Below, in pieces: positions 34,632 to 45,753 of a stretch of 64,000 nt of DNA (its first letter is position 1; each line of letters starts with the position of its first letter). The notes beneath the pieces are model-generated. The model saw nothing but the letters and a program-made list of their open reading frames with translations, was not told the origin of the DNA and searched no databases. The stretch is taken from the NCBI GenBank assembly GCA_036346275.1, contig CM070713.1, positions 75,818,382 through 75,882,381 of the forward strand, in the 5' to 3' direction. The position numbers and the translations under genes were made by a program. Origin of the DNA: Otatea glauca (taxonomy: Eukaryota; Streptophyta; Magnoliopsida; Poales; Poaceae).

Positions 34632-37600
34632 ATGAGGCCGGAGGAGAGGAAGGGTGTGGTGGCGAGGGGGAGGGACCAGTTCCCCGTCGGCATGCGGGTC
34701 CTTGCCGTAGACGACGACCCGGTGTGCCTCAAGGTGCTCGAGACCCTCCTGCTGCGCTGCCGGTACCATGGTAAGGACTTACTTCATCTCAGTGTCGTTA
34801 TTTTGTTTCAGAGCCAGCTGTCTTACGAGCAGTCATTGTTAGATATTCTATTTCAGAATTTTGACTAATCCTTAATATCTAGGACAGACATAGTTGTCAC
34901 AAGTAGATTTGGTGTGCATATCAGAATAAATGCTGCCTGTAGCTACAGTGTTGTCTACATAAAATTCGATTATTTGATCTGAATTTATGATTTCACTATT
35001 ATATAGAAGAAATTTTACAGTGGATTACATAAGTAGTGGTAGTAGGAATCAAATCTAACCATCCATTCTTAAGGGTATTTTAGACTTTTTTCTATCCATT
35101 CATCGGGGGTATTTTAGATTTTTTCTAATTCGTTTACAGTTTTGGATTCACCGAATACCTGTTGACCTTCAAAGACTTCTTATCCATTCATCCGTCATTC
35201 ATCAGGATCACATGACGTGTTTTACCGTAGAGAACAGATAGTATGACAGAATTTTTTACCCCTTTTTCAATTTTACTACCAATACTACAGGTGGTAGTAT
35301 AACTAGATCTAAATTGATCTCAACCATTGGATTCAAAGGAATGGACGGCTTATATTGATTTTAATCCATTGTAAAAGAGCTCTTATATAGATGTATGCTG
35401 CATTATTTTGGGCTCTAGGATGATTTCTTCTGATGCAAAATGTACAAGGTGATTCCTGTTTCTTCTACAGTCACTCACTTGTAAGAGTTATCTGTTTTGT
35501 GTTTCCAGTGACAACAACGAATCAGGCTGTTATCGCTCTGAAGATGCTACGGGAAAACAGGGACATGTTTGATCTAGTTATCAGTGATGTCCACATGCCA
35601 GACATGGATGGCTTTAAGCTTCTTGAGCTTGTGGGGCTTGAAATGGACCTCCCTGTCATTAGTAAGTCCCAAATTTTATCCATTCACAGCTAGCCACTTC
35701 TCACTGATCTTGATAGTAACAGCCACTTTTGAGTGAAGATATTCTCGTATCTTCAAAGCTGTCACTTTAGTACGGCAAATCTTGGACACTGTACTTCTAT
35801 CCTTGTGTTAGGGGAAGGGAAAATGTTAATGTCAACCAATTATTTTCCATGCAGTGTTATCTGTAAATGGAGAGACAAAAACTGTAATGAAGGGGATAAC
35901 TCATGGTGCCTGTGACTATCTCCTAAAACCTGTTCGAATTGAAGAGCTTAGGAATATCTGGCAGCATGTTGTTAGGAGGAAATTCAGTACCCATGACCGC
36001 GCTAACCTTGATACCTACGAAGAGTGCAATAAGCCACCAAATGCGGATTCTGACCATTTTCACGGCCAAGTTACATGTGGATCGCCTGACCAAAGTGGGA
36101 GGCCCAACAAGAAGAGGAAGGAATACCATAGTGAAGAGGAAGATGAATGTGAGGAGAGCAATGCTCAAGAGAATGATGATCCTTCAGCTCCAAAGAAGCC
36201 AAGGGTTGTTTGGTCAGTTGACCTGCACCGAAAGTTTGTCGCTGCTGTCAACCAGCTTGGAATTGACAGTACGTAGTCACCTCTACCTTCCTTTTGTGCT
36301 GTTACTAAGTTTTTTACAGTGACTCATGTTACACCCTAATCTTTTCTGCTGGTGCAGAAGCTGTGCCAAAAAGGATACTTGAGATCATGGATGTTGACAA
36401 ACTCACCAGGGAAAACGTTGCAAGTCATCTACAGGCAAGGCACCCACTTCACTTTCTTTTATTCATCAATACTGTACTGGTAATGCAAAGAGTTGCGGAG
36501 TGTAAATCTGTACTGCAGCTAGCTGCTAGTGTAATAAAGGACCTTATCTGAGTGTACAGAACAGCTTGTAGCTAAGGGAGATAATTTTTTTACTGTATTT
36601 GGCACTAGGCCCTGAAAAATATCATCCAGATTTCATGGTCTTCAATGTACATGGTACTAAATACTATAATAAATAGTACCCTGACTGTTTAACATTATTA
36701 CATATGACCTAAAAGAAAGCCATTGTCACCACCCTGATGAACCCAGAAGTATTACACGTTTTAGGCTATTATAGCTGGAGTTTGAAAAAACAAGTGTATA
36801 TTTTCCCTGGAATAGTTCGGGATTGTGGTTTTAGGAACAGATGATGAAACAAGTAAATGAATAGTCTGTTAAGAGGTGAAGAAAAGACCGTAGATTTCTA
36901 CACCTTTTAACAGATTTCGCAAGCACATTCATGCTTAACCAGAAGTTAGCTCTCTTATTATTCTATCTCTAATGCTGAGACAAACTAAATGCGAGGTGTT
37001 CATGAATACACATTAGAACTTGCTTACCGAGTCTAAACCGTTTGCTTTGTGTACCATGCAGAAATATAGGCTCTATCTCAAACGGCTAAGTGCTGTGGCA
37101 TCACAACAAGCTAGCATCGTTGCTGCTTTGGGAGGTAGAGACCCCTTTCTGCACATGGGTGCATTTGAAGGACTCCTGGGTTATCAAGCTTTGACCTCTT
37201 CTGCTGCTCTGTCATCTTTTAGTCCACATGGATTGCTAAATAGTCCTAGAAACAACCCAACAGCATTTGGGATTCAGGGTGTGTCTGCATCCAGGTCAAT
37301 TCAGACAGCAAGTGACAATCACACGATGAATCATTCCATTTGTGACACAAATAAGTATCATCTTAGCTTACCAGCAAACCAACAAGGAAGTTTGGCACAA
37401 GGTTTGACAACATCGCTTGGGCAGGCCCAACTGCAACAAAAGTGGATCCATGAAGAAACCGATGATCTGTCCACCATTCTTTCTGGGAAAAGCCTGGCTA
37501 ATGGTACGCCTGGCATACTCCAAAGTGTCACAAGCAGTCCTTTGCTGCCGCAAGAACTTGTGGAGTGCACAAAAGCAAAATTTGGCATCCAGTCATCAGT

Positions 37601-38701
37601 TAGAACTCCCTCTGTAAGTTCAGAACGTCGTGAAGGCGCACTTGTGGAGTGCACAAAAGCAAAATTTGGCATCCAGTCATCAGTTAGAACTCCCTCTGTA
37701 AGTTCAGAATGTCGTGAAGGCGCTGTTGGAGTTTCCCCTATTCTCCTGGATTCTCATGTATCCCAGCAGAGTGCTCTTCCATTATCCGGGTTTTCTTCCA
37801 GTGGGTTTCCCTTGCATGGTTCCTTCGACAATGGCAGCACAGCCAAATTGGGTGCTACATCTTCAGCAAGCACACCTATTCGTCCCTCAAATGACCTTAC
37901 GGTAGTAAGAGATACCAAAGTGGGAGCTAGCTCTTTTGGTAGCACCGTACTTTTATCCCCAGATAACGAGCAAAAGTACTTGAATTTTGGAGATGGAAAC
38001 AGTTTTAGACAGAAGATGGATGAAAGGAATGCAGACAGTCTACTTGATTCAAAGTTTGTATGGAGTTCTTTATTGAGCTCTCAAATGCCAATTAATATTG
38101 GAACTCATCATTCAATGAGCCAAAGATCCAATAATGGCAGCATTAGTAGCGGCCTTGGTGCCAGAATGATTGGACAGACAAGTGCAAGCGCATCAACAGT
38201 TGCGCCACAAACAAAGATCGACATGCTCATTTCAGGAGATATGCTGAAGCCGAAGTTTGCATCTGATTTAAGCATTCCAAAGCTGCAGAGCGACCTTAGT
38301 TCTAGCAGCTGCAGTTTCGACGGTCTTCTCAATTCCATAATCAAAGCGGTAAGGAGGTGCTTTTCTTTTTTCTTATTCCTTTACCATTGCATTCATATTC
38401 TGGTAAAATTAATACCGGCAAACCTTTGAAGCATTTCTGCTGAGCATTAGCTTATTACAAACAAGCAATGGCGGAGCCAGGAATCAGAGATGTAATTTGA
38501 TTCAATAAGGGGTTCAAAATAGCATCAATTCAAATAAAATCCTTTCAAAAACACAAAGTGGTATATTTGCAATTGTTCCTGGTAACGCTGCTGATTCATC
38601 TAACAGCAATCTTACTAATCACCATGCAGGAGAAGGATGACGTTTCCTTCAGTGATGATCTGGGATGCGGCGATTTCTATCCGCTCGGCGCTTGCATATG
38701 A
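34632..38701 (+). CDS. RR22: Type-B two-component response regulator, OsRR22-like
   Basis: Nuclear transcription factor at the end of the cytokinin His-Asp phosphorelay. Exons: 34632-34770, 35509-35661, 35855-36268, 36358-36434, 37062-38348, 38630-38701, giving 713 aa. The receiver domain (about residues 20-135) has the acidic pair D27-D28, phospho-acceptor D73 in ISDVHMPDMDG and K122 in YLLKPVR. An acidic linker is followed by a GARP/Myb-like DNA-binding domain (about 211-270, KKPRVVWS to KYRLYLKRL) and a Ser-rich activation region. The C-terminus SFSDDLGCGDFYPLGACI is nearly that of rice OsRR22 from memory, which I recall as 696 aa; the extra length is mostly an 84-bp in-frame tandem repeat in exon 5. 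Intron 4 uses a GC donor. Intron 1 carries a MITE. All reading phases join cleanly, so the gene looks intact. OsRR22 is linked to salt response in rice (family knowledge). Confidence 0.95.
35008..35382. mobile_element. Mutator-type MITE, 375 bp, in response-regulator intron 1
   Basis: It is flanked by a perfect 9-bp duplication TTATATAGA (34999-35007 and 35383-35391). Terminal inverted repeats: AGAAATTTTACAGTGGATTA on the left and, reversed, GAGCTCTTTTACAATGGATTA on the right. A 9-bp duplication is the Mutator signature. It lies wholly in the 738-bp intron 1, far from both splice sites. The second copy in this window is at 1750-3060. Confidence 0.85.
37557..37724 (+). repeat. 84-bp in-frame tandem duplication in the coding sequence
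   Basis: Units 37557-37640 and 37641-37724 differ at only two bases. Each encodes 28 residues starting LVECTKAKFGIQSS. The duplication keeps the frame and lies in the Ser-rich region after the DNA-binding domain. Confidence 0.95.
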
Positions 38702-39611
38702 GATGAAAGCTATCATCTTCGCCTCTCAACATCTGTGTACATCTCCCATTGTATGCTGTGTAGCTAGTGTTAATCTTAGGCCAAGTGTCCTGTATGTAAC
38801 GTAGTAGTAGTAGTAGTAGCAAGATATTTGGAACTGAGAAGAGCTAGAGACCATCGATGGTTTGTAACCTGGGCTCGTACGTTCGTTCCCACGGAGAGTG
38901 GATGGTGATGTATGGATGGCTTGGATTTGAACTTGTGTCAAAACCAAGACTTTCTTGTCCGCTAGCCATCGCGACGAGATTGATCGCGGAAGCGCTCGTC
39001 GAGTCTTATGATGGTTTGATCATCTGGCCGGCGTTGATCTGGGCGGCAGAAACGATTAGGTTGCTGCGTATACGCACCGTTCACGCGGTGCGAATTGCAA
39101 AGACCCGATGCAGCAGCCGGTGGGTCCATTGCACCAGACGTGCTCGGTGCTCCTGAGCTCTCCGGGCGTGGCAGCGGGGCTTACCGAGCTACCCTAGCTT
39201 AGTAGCCAGTTTTTGTGCATTTTTAGTGAAAGAGAGGGTTATTTTTGCAATTGCTTTGGCTCGGCATGGAGCTTCTGTCGTACTCGCCCTCCTCCTGCCT
39301 GCAGTCAGTCGTCACAAGCGCAGGTTTCTACTACGGTATATACGTCATTTGCTAATGCTTTTGTGGCGGAAGAGGTTGTTATTTTTACAATTATATTTAC
39401 ATGTCATGGCCGAGGCGGCCGGCACGAGTGGGGCACTGCATGCATCGACATTCCAAAGTTGTAGCGTCTCATCCTACGGAACTCGCGTATGAATAATGGA
39501 ATTTGAAATGCAGAAAATTGAAACGGCTTCTGTAATTCTGTTTGGTTGGACTTGATCTGAACCGCTGCCCGAACGGAGTAGAAAAGGCCAACTCGACGTG
39601 AAGACGGGCCC
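38702..39611. other. 3' region of response regulator and PPR promoter
   Basis: The interval of about 0.9 kb between two plus-strand genes contains the 3' untranslated region of the response regulator and a short (TAG)n run near 38805. No separate gene is supported. Confidence 0.6.
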
Positions 39612-41660
39612 ATGGCCGCTGTCGTGCGCCGCTCGCGCCAGGGCAGCCTCCTCCTCCTCTTTGCCTCCCATCCAAACCCTAAACTCGCCTCCCTCTCCTC
39701 CTCCTCCGCCACACCGGCCGCCGCCCGCGACGGAGACGACCTTCTTTCGCGGCGCCTCCTCCGGCTCCGGTCGCCGCGTGGGGGCGCCGCGGGCGCCGTC
39801 GAGAGATGGGCCCAGGAGCGCGGCCACGTCTCGCAGCTGGACCCCCGCCGTGCCGTCACCCAGCTCCGGCGCGCGCGCCGCTACGACCACGCCCTCGAGG
39901 TGAGCACTTCAGATAGGTTTAGTTTAAGCTGGCTAGTTCCCAGAATCCTGCTCTTTACGGAGTGCATCATGCCATAGGCCCCTTTGCACTAAGCCGCTAA
40001 CTGAGGTGCCATTTGAGCTAAGAATCTCAAAACGAGAGGATGAGTAGCTCAATGACGTCCCTCCTCATTCGGCGCTATATATCTTAAGGAGGATCATTTC
40101 ACATTTGCTGTGAGATCAAGTTTGGGGAGGTTTTGTTTGGGATTAATTGCAAGGAAAGAACTGGTCAATTCGAACTCTTTATAACGCTTGATTGCAAAGG
40201 AAATAGTAAAATACCGATTACTTCACAGTTTGCGAATAAATAACTGATTAATCCAAACTTTATAATGTTTTATCAAGACTGTGAAGTTGGGAACATTGCA
40301 CTTTCACGGGTTGCCTGTTCATGGTTGTTTCAATCTGTTACGCGGTAGCGTTACAAGGGCACCACGGTCTGAACAGATTAACAGAGTTTCTATTGTGTTG
40401 CAGATTTTGTCATGGATGGACTCACGCAACAATTTTAAATTATCGCCATTGGATCATGCTGCTACACTAGACTTGATTGCCAAAGTTCATGGTACTTCTC
40501 AAGCTGAGGAATACTACAAGAAACTACGACCCGCTGCTTCCAAGAAGGCCGCTTCATTCCCTCTCCTCCATTGCTATGTTACAGAAAGAAATGTTCAGAA
40601 AGCTGAAACTTTTATGGCTAAGCTGCAGAGCTGTGGGCTGCCTGTTGACCCTCACTCTTTCAATGAAATGATGAAGCTCTATGCTGCAACATGTCAGTAC
40701 GATAAGGTACTTAGTGTAATCGATCTCATGAAACGGAACAACATTCCAAGAAATGTTCTCTCATATAACCTTTGGATGAACGCATGTGTTGAGTTCTCTG
40801 GTGTTGCCTCAGTACAATCAGTGTTCAAGGAGATGGTCAATGATGATATGGTTGAGGTTGGTTGGAGCACATACTGCACATTAGCCAACATCTTCAGGAA
40901 GCATGGACTGAATACCAAGGCCCTGGCTTGTCTTAGGATGGCTGAAACAAAATTGTCATCAACAGGGCGCTTAGGATACTCTTTTGTAATGACATGTTAT
41001 GCGGCTCTGAATGACGGCGATGGGGTTATTAGGCTGTGGGAGGCTAGTAAAAGTGTCCCAGGTAGAATCCCTTCTGCAAACTACATGAGTGCTATTTTAT
41101 GTTCGATAAAAGTTGGCGACATTGCCCAGGCTGAATGGATATTTGGAAGCTGGGAAGCAGAGTGCAGGAAGTATGATGTGCGGGTGTCAAATGTTCTTCT
41201 TGGTGCTTATGTGAGGAATGGGTGGATCGAAAAGGCTGAGAGGCTCCATCTCCACATGCTAGAGAAAGGCGCACGCCCAAATTACAAGACATGGGAGATT
41301 TTGATGGAGGGATACGTTCAGAGCAGGCAGATGGACAAAGCTGTGAATGCCATGATGAAAGGTTTATCTTTGTTGAAGAGTTGCCATTGGAGACTTCCAT
41401 TTGAACTGGTGGAGGCCATTGCAAAAATTTTCGAGGAGCAAGGCAATGTGGATGATGCAACTAGATACATTAAGGCTCTCCAAAAGTTTAGCTTGACAAG
41501 CTTGCCCCTGTACAAGTCATTGCTTCGAGCGTATATTAATGCTGACATTGTGCCGCCAAATATTTCTGCAATGGTAGCTAGAGATCAGATAGATATGGAT
41601 GAAGAAATGGACCAATTGATCATACGGGCCAGCAAGATAGATATCACAGGCAACGGGTAA
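39612..41660 (+). CDS. P-class pentatricopeptide repeat protein, probably mitochondrial
   Basis: PPR proteins bind organellar RNA and guide its processing or translation. Exon 1 is 39612-39899 (96 codons, donor GAG/GTGAGC) and exon 2 is 40404-41660 (acceptor TTGCAG/ATT), giving 514 aa. The N-terminus is rich in Arg, Ser and Leu (MAAVVRRSRQGSLLLLFAS), as expected of a mitochondrial presequence. From about residue 97 (ILSWMDSRN) to about 470 there are degenerate 35-residue helical repeats, clearest at FNEMMKLYAATCQYDKVLSV, SNVLLGAYVRNGWIEKAERL and TWEILMEGYVQSRQMDKAV. No E or DYW tail is present, so it is P-class, of the small Arabidopsis At1g02150/At4g21705-like type (memory). An ATG at 40281 opens a longer exon 2 frame but lacks the transit peptide and ignores a good acceptor. 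Gene looks intact. Confidence 0.9.
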
Positions 41661-42199
41661 CCGTGAATTGCAACAACTCATGAGCAGTCACATGATAAAC
41701 AGCGTTCAGCTGAGACTCTTCGTCAATTGCAGCTGCAAACTTCAGAATGACAAATAGAACCTACAGATTAGACTAAGAACAGTGCACTGCGCTGCATTAC
41801 TTAAGCAAGCAATGGTTCTGAGGGAAGTGAATCGCAGTTTTGCTGTGAGAAGTAAATATTTCTTAGCACCAAGGCTAGATCGTCTCGTCTTCTTTTGCAT
41901 ACACGTTCTTATAATGGCAGATTCCCATTGTCCTTTTGTAAGGAGACGAGCCAGAGAATTTCGGAGGGCTACAGATCTATGAAAGAGCCTTCTTTTTCCA
42001 TTTCTCAATATTGTTCACGGGAAAATCTGCTTTAAACCGCTATTTTTGCATGAAGTAAATCTGTGTATGAGTTCACCTGCCATGTCCTTCTTTGGAGGTT
42101 AACGAATCGTAACCAATCTGTGTATTAGTTCATCTTCAACATGTTCTTCTTTTTAAACTTCGTTTTGGAGGTTAAAGAAATCGTATTAATGTTGCATCC
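41661..42199. other. PPR 3' region, no further gene
   Basis: Contains the PPR 3' untranslated region. Short ORFs here are unsupported. It ends at GTTGCATCC, the left target-site copy of the neighbouring transposons. Confidence 0.6.
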
Positions 42200-42741
42200 T
42201 GTCGACTTTTGTAGTCGGCGATGAAATTATGGGGCAGGCGCTAGATCTCAAACTCGAAAGTCATACAAGACAAGGAATTAGACAGATTGAGACCTTCAGC
42301 GATGGAGGTAATACCTTAATCCTGTGTACTGGGATTATACGGATCTCTTGGATCTAAGATTACTTAAAGCGCGATGTGCTCTGGGCGATATAAGGTGTGT
42401 TATACTCTATGGCTTGATGCCTATGTTGATGCCCGCCCTCTACATTATATAGTGGGGGTGGCGTGACTTACAGAGTCCTGATCGGTTAAGATATTCCGAT
42501 CGGTTACAAGATTCCAATCGGTTACAGGATAGAGCTTACATCTTTACCTTTCTTATAAACGACTCGGATTACAACAATATCTTTTACATCTAAATATATG
42601 CTCAATTATCTATGGGATGTACCCCTGGCGCACGGCAATAGGGCCTGGTGCGGGGGATATCATCCTAGGTCTTCCTCTTGGGTTTATCCCCCGGACGTCT
42701 CCGGGCCGATCGTGAGGGTATCCGGATCTTTATATTCCACA
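42200..42741. mobile_element. Solo LTR, 542 bp, with 5-bp target duplication
   Basis: It starts TGTCGACTTTTG and ends TATATTCCACA, flanked by a perfect CATCC (42195-42199 and 42742-42746). The phrase about a 'gatggaggtaatacc' near 42305 is one I associate with grass LTRs. There is no internal domain. It is inserted exactly at the left border of the hAT-like MITE that follows. Confidence 0.75.
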
Positions 42742-42746
42742 CATCC

Positions 42747-43117
42747 AGGGTTCACAAAACCGCGAAAAATCGTTTGGTTTTCACGTTTTCGATCTTACTG
42801 TGCCGGCTCGAGATCCAAAACCATTCGATAAACCGATATAATTTTAAAAAAACAAAAAAAATTATTTGTTGAAAACCGTTGAAAAATCGCGGTTTTTTCA
42901 AAAAAAACCGCTCAAAAACCGTTTTTCATAAACATTTAATTAGTCGGTTGGTTTTTCGTTGAAAACCGAAAGGTTTTTTATTTTTCGATTTTTTTTAATT
43001 TTTTTTATTTCTTAACCCTTCGTTCCGGCGGTTTTTAAGTGGTTTTTTGAGCGAATTTTACGATTATCACGGTTTTGATTTTTACGATTTTTCACGATTT
43101 CGGTTTTTGTAAACCCC
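42747..43117. mobile_element. hAT-like MITE, about 371 bp
   Basis: The left end AGGGTTCACAAAACCG pairs with the right end CGGTTTTTGTAAACCCC. When the solo LTR is removed, GTTGCATCC (42191-42199) and GTTGCATCC (43118-43126) flank it directly, an 8-9 bp target duplication. The interior resembles the element at 31988-32374 in its AAAACCG/TTTTTCG word use. Confidence 0.75.
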
Positions 43118-43956
43118 GTTGCATCCATCCACGATAATTGCTGGTGAGATGATGGCGCGAGCAGCTGCGACTTGCTAAGCCATCAGGTTTCCTCTCTGAA
43201 GACATAAACAAGTAATTTCTGCCTAATACCGTTTGCTGGATCAAAATCCTCGATTTGGGCCTGTTTGGTGTGCAAAACTGGCCGAAGGGCGAGGACGGCT
43301 CCGTGCCGCGTTGCCCGTTTGCGGTTTGGGCCCAACCACGTAGGTAACGCGCGCGGCTAGGCCGTTTCTGAAACCAAACTGGGCCAGCGGGTGAACCGGA
43401 TGTAAATCATCGGGACTTCAAGACGGACATCCTTTAGGGTTTCCCCGTTGCCTCCGCCTCCTCCTCTCCATCCCCTTCCTTCTTCCTCCCCCGATTCGGG
43501 GGCTAGCCGCCGACAGCCCTGTCATATCCACCATTTTCGCCAGGTCCCCACTTCGACCAAACCCATTTAATCGGACGTTTGTTCATGTCCAAGCTACACA
43601 AACCGCACGAGATGGGTGCGGCGTTTTCCTTTGTGTGTGAGATGACATACATTGATGCGAATAAACAATGAGCTAGGGTTAATACAACTACTTGGTACAT
43701 GACCATGAACATGTAACCTGAGGTTGAAATTGATGAATGCTAGGCACCAGAGAATATGTTGTGCACGTATTACTGTGGTGGTAAAGCCACCTGCCATCTC
43801 AATTAGCACCTAAGAACAGTCTTCCACGGTTCCTACGGCGGTGGCGCCTCTCTGGTCTCAGCATACCGGTGCTTCTCCCACCGGCCATAACTATATCATC
43901 CTCACCATCGCCTTCCGCGGGGTAAGGGTACGGTGTGGTTCAGTTGGCACCGCTGA

Positions 43957-44217
43957 TCACCTCACCGCATAATCTTGCACAGCATTGCCATATGCAGCGT
44001 TTGCAGTCTGAAGCCTTTGGTTCCTATGATGCTGAGCAACTTGACGCATTAAAAATAATAGCATTCTTCTAGTGTTATCCGTCCCATGGCCATTATCGTT
44101 GTCTTCATCATCACTTTCTACATTCTCCAAGTCCACTCCATCCTCTAAGTATAGCACATAATCATCTAGAACAATAGCCCTCCCCATAGTGCAAAGGAGG
44201 AAGTGTTTGTTATCCAA
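43957..44217 (-). CDS. Hypothetical 86-aa ORF
   Basis: I do not recognise this protein. It starts MDNKHFLLCTMGRAIVLDDY, continues with an acidic patch (ESDDEDNDNGHGTD) and then a basic, Gln-rich stretch (RRMLLFLMRQVAQHHRNQRL). The acidic-then-basic pattern looks more like an N-terminal piece of a larger protein, possibly a transposase-associated gene or a degraded gene, than a complete small protein. No matching continuation was found on the minus strand towards 43560. It may be chance. Confidence 0.2.
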   Translation of the reverse strand: MDNKHFLLCTMGRAIVLDDYVLYLEDGVDLENVESDDEDNDNGHGTDNTRRMLLFLMRQVAQHHRNQRLQTANAAYGNAVQDYAVR

Positions 44218-45239
44218 TCTGTGTAGCTAGCGGACTAAAAAGAGTACCACTTTAATCTGCATGCTTCAGACAGCCATGGTAGTATCCTGGTCTTCTAGAG
44301 AAAGGATGTGTTGTGCAGAGTAATTGGAACTGGGAATCTGAACTCTGGAACCTCCAAATTATGGAATTATTCTGACCTGAAATCAGAAGTACATACAATA
44401 TCTTTGTTAAACCGTGCAGCTGAAGTATAAAATTGCTGAATCTTGAACTTGAAGGTGACTCGTGCTCTACCTATGCGTGGAGGCGGCTATCTAAAGCAGA
44501 TGCCATCGGCGGTTGGCCATTGTGCCTCTCTGGGTTTGGAGTTTTGCAATGCTTTGCAGAATGTGCTTTAGCATACTCCGCACCAAAACTTTTCCATCGC
44601 TACGTTCTTTCGTGCAAGCTGCAAATGCTGTTTGGGCGACATCAACATGTGGAATGTACACACAACATGGTTTGGACTTGCTTGCGCAGCAGCTGTGTTG
44701 CTCTTACATTCTTCAAGGAGGCTGCATATTTTGTGTGCTCAACGTAGCACTATTGTTGTGGTTAGTGTCAGCATGTTAACAATCTGTTGACAGTACCAAT
44801 CAGTCAAAACTGGAACTTCTTAATCAGAGGAAAGTATTGCAAACATGTAAATCAGTGAACTTCATCACAGATTTACGGAGAGAAGCCTGTCTTCTTTCCT
44901 GTATCCAACATTTTTTCCCCACTCATTAAAGGCGTAGTTTCTTTGCTTATACGTAAACAACCAAAATAAAAATACTGTGGGCACATCGTTATATCGTATA
45001 TCGCTGACTAAAAATTACATGGGCATAACAATTCCTTCACTATTTTCAGGGGAAAAAATGAGAACGTTTCCTCGCCATTCTCCTGTTCTGAAGGAAACGT
45101 GCTCAACGCGTCAAAAACTCGCAGTTAGTGCATTTTTAATCAGTGACGCCGTCCGTAATTAACCCATAAACACATTTTTCCTCCTTAATTAGCTCCACTT
45201 AGTCGACGATGGAAATTAAACCTTCATCACATTTACTGG

Positions 45240-45395
45240 CTTTAATACTCCACGAAAAGTACATTCATTATTAGATTTTTATAAATATAATACAATAGAT
45301 ATTAATGGTCAAAACTATATTTTAAAGGCCATGTGAACGAGTGAATTTGCAAAAACGACTTGTTTTTGTGAACGAGGAAGTAGTAGATCACTTCT
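45240..45395. mobile_element. Stowaway-like MITE, degraded
   Basis: The interior phrases (ttttataaatataatacaatagat..., ggtcaaaactatattttaaa) match the right half of the copies at 6628 and 8867. The right end gaacgaggaagtagta is a decayed terminus and the left end is missing. Confidence 0.45.
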
Positions 45396-45753
45396 AAAGT
45401 TTTGGGTTTGGGCATTAAGCCATTATTATTGGAGTAACCACTAACCAGTATCGTTCTGTCAAGTTTTATTAAGAAACGTAAAAAAAAAAAGGTTTATTAA
45501 GAAGCAATTTTTGCAAGCAGGCGAGAGAATGATCCGTAACCGTCCATTCGCTGTGTATCTTAAGTCCCAGTCGTTGATTTGTGATAGAGGTTGTGCCGAA
45601 TCAGGTGGCTACCCACCCGAGGACCTTCCCCTTGTAAAATATCAAATCTGGAGATTTCTTGTCTCCTCGTTCCCCTTCGAACATTTCACTCGCATCCCCA
45701 ATCGGAAGCGACGGCCAAACCCTAGAGGCCATCGATTCGAGAGGAAATTTGGC

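Larger units (their letters stand above)
43118..45753. other. Intergenic and CAF1 promoter/leader
   Basis: Between the PPR and CAF1 genes. It contains one unexplained 86-codon minus-strand ORF (43957-44217) and a degraded Stowaway-like fragment at about 45240-45395. The last 240 bp before 45754 are open in the CAF1 frame and are most simply its 5' leader. Confidence 0.5.

Noticed and set aside
40281..40403. ATG at 40281 as start of the PPR gene
   Set aside because: The frame here is intron sequence; a clean GT-AG intron joins 39899 to 40404 and gives a transit-peptide-like N-terminus.
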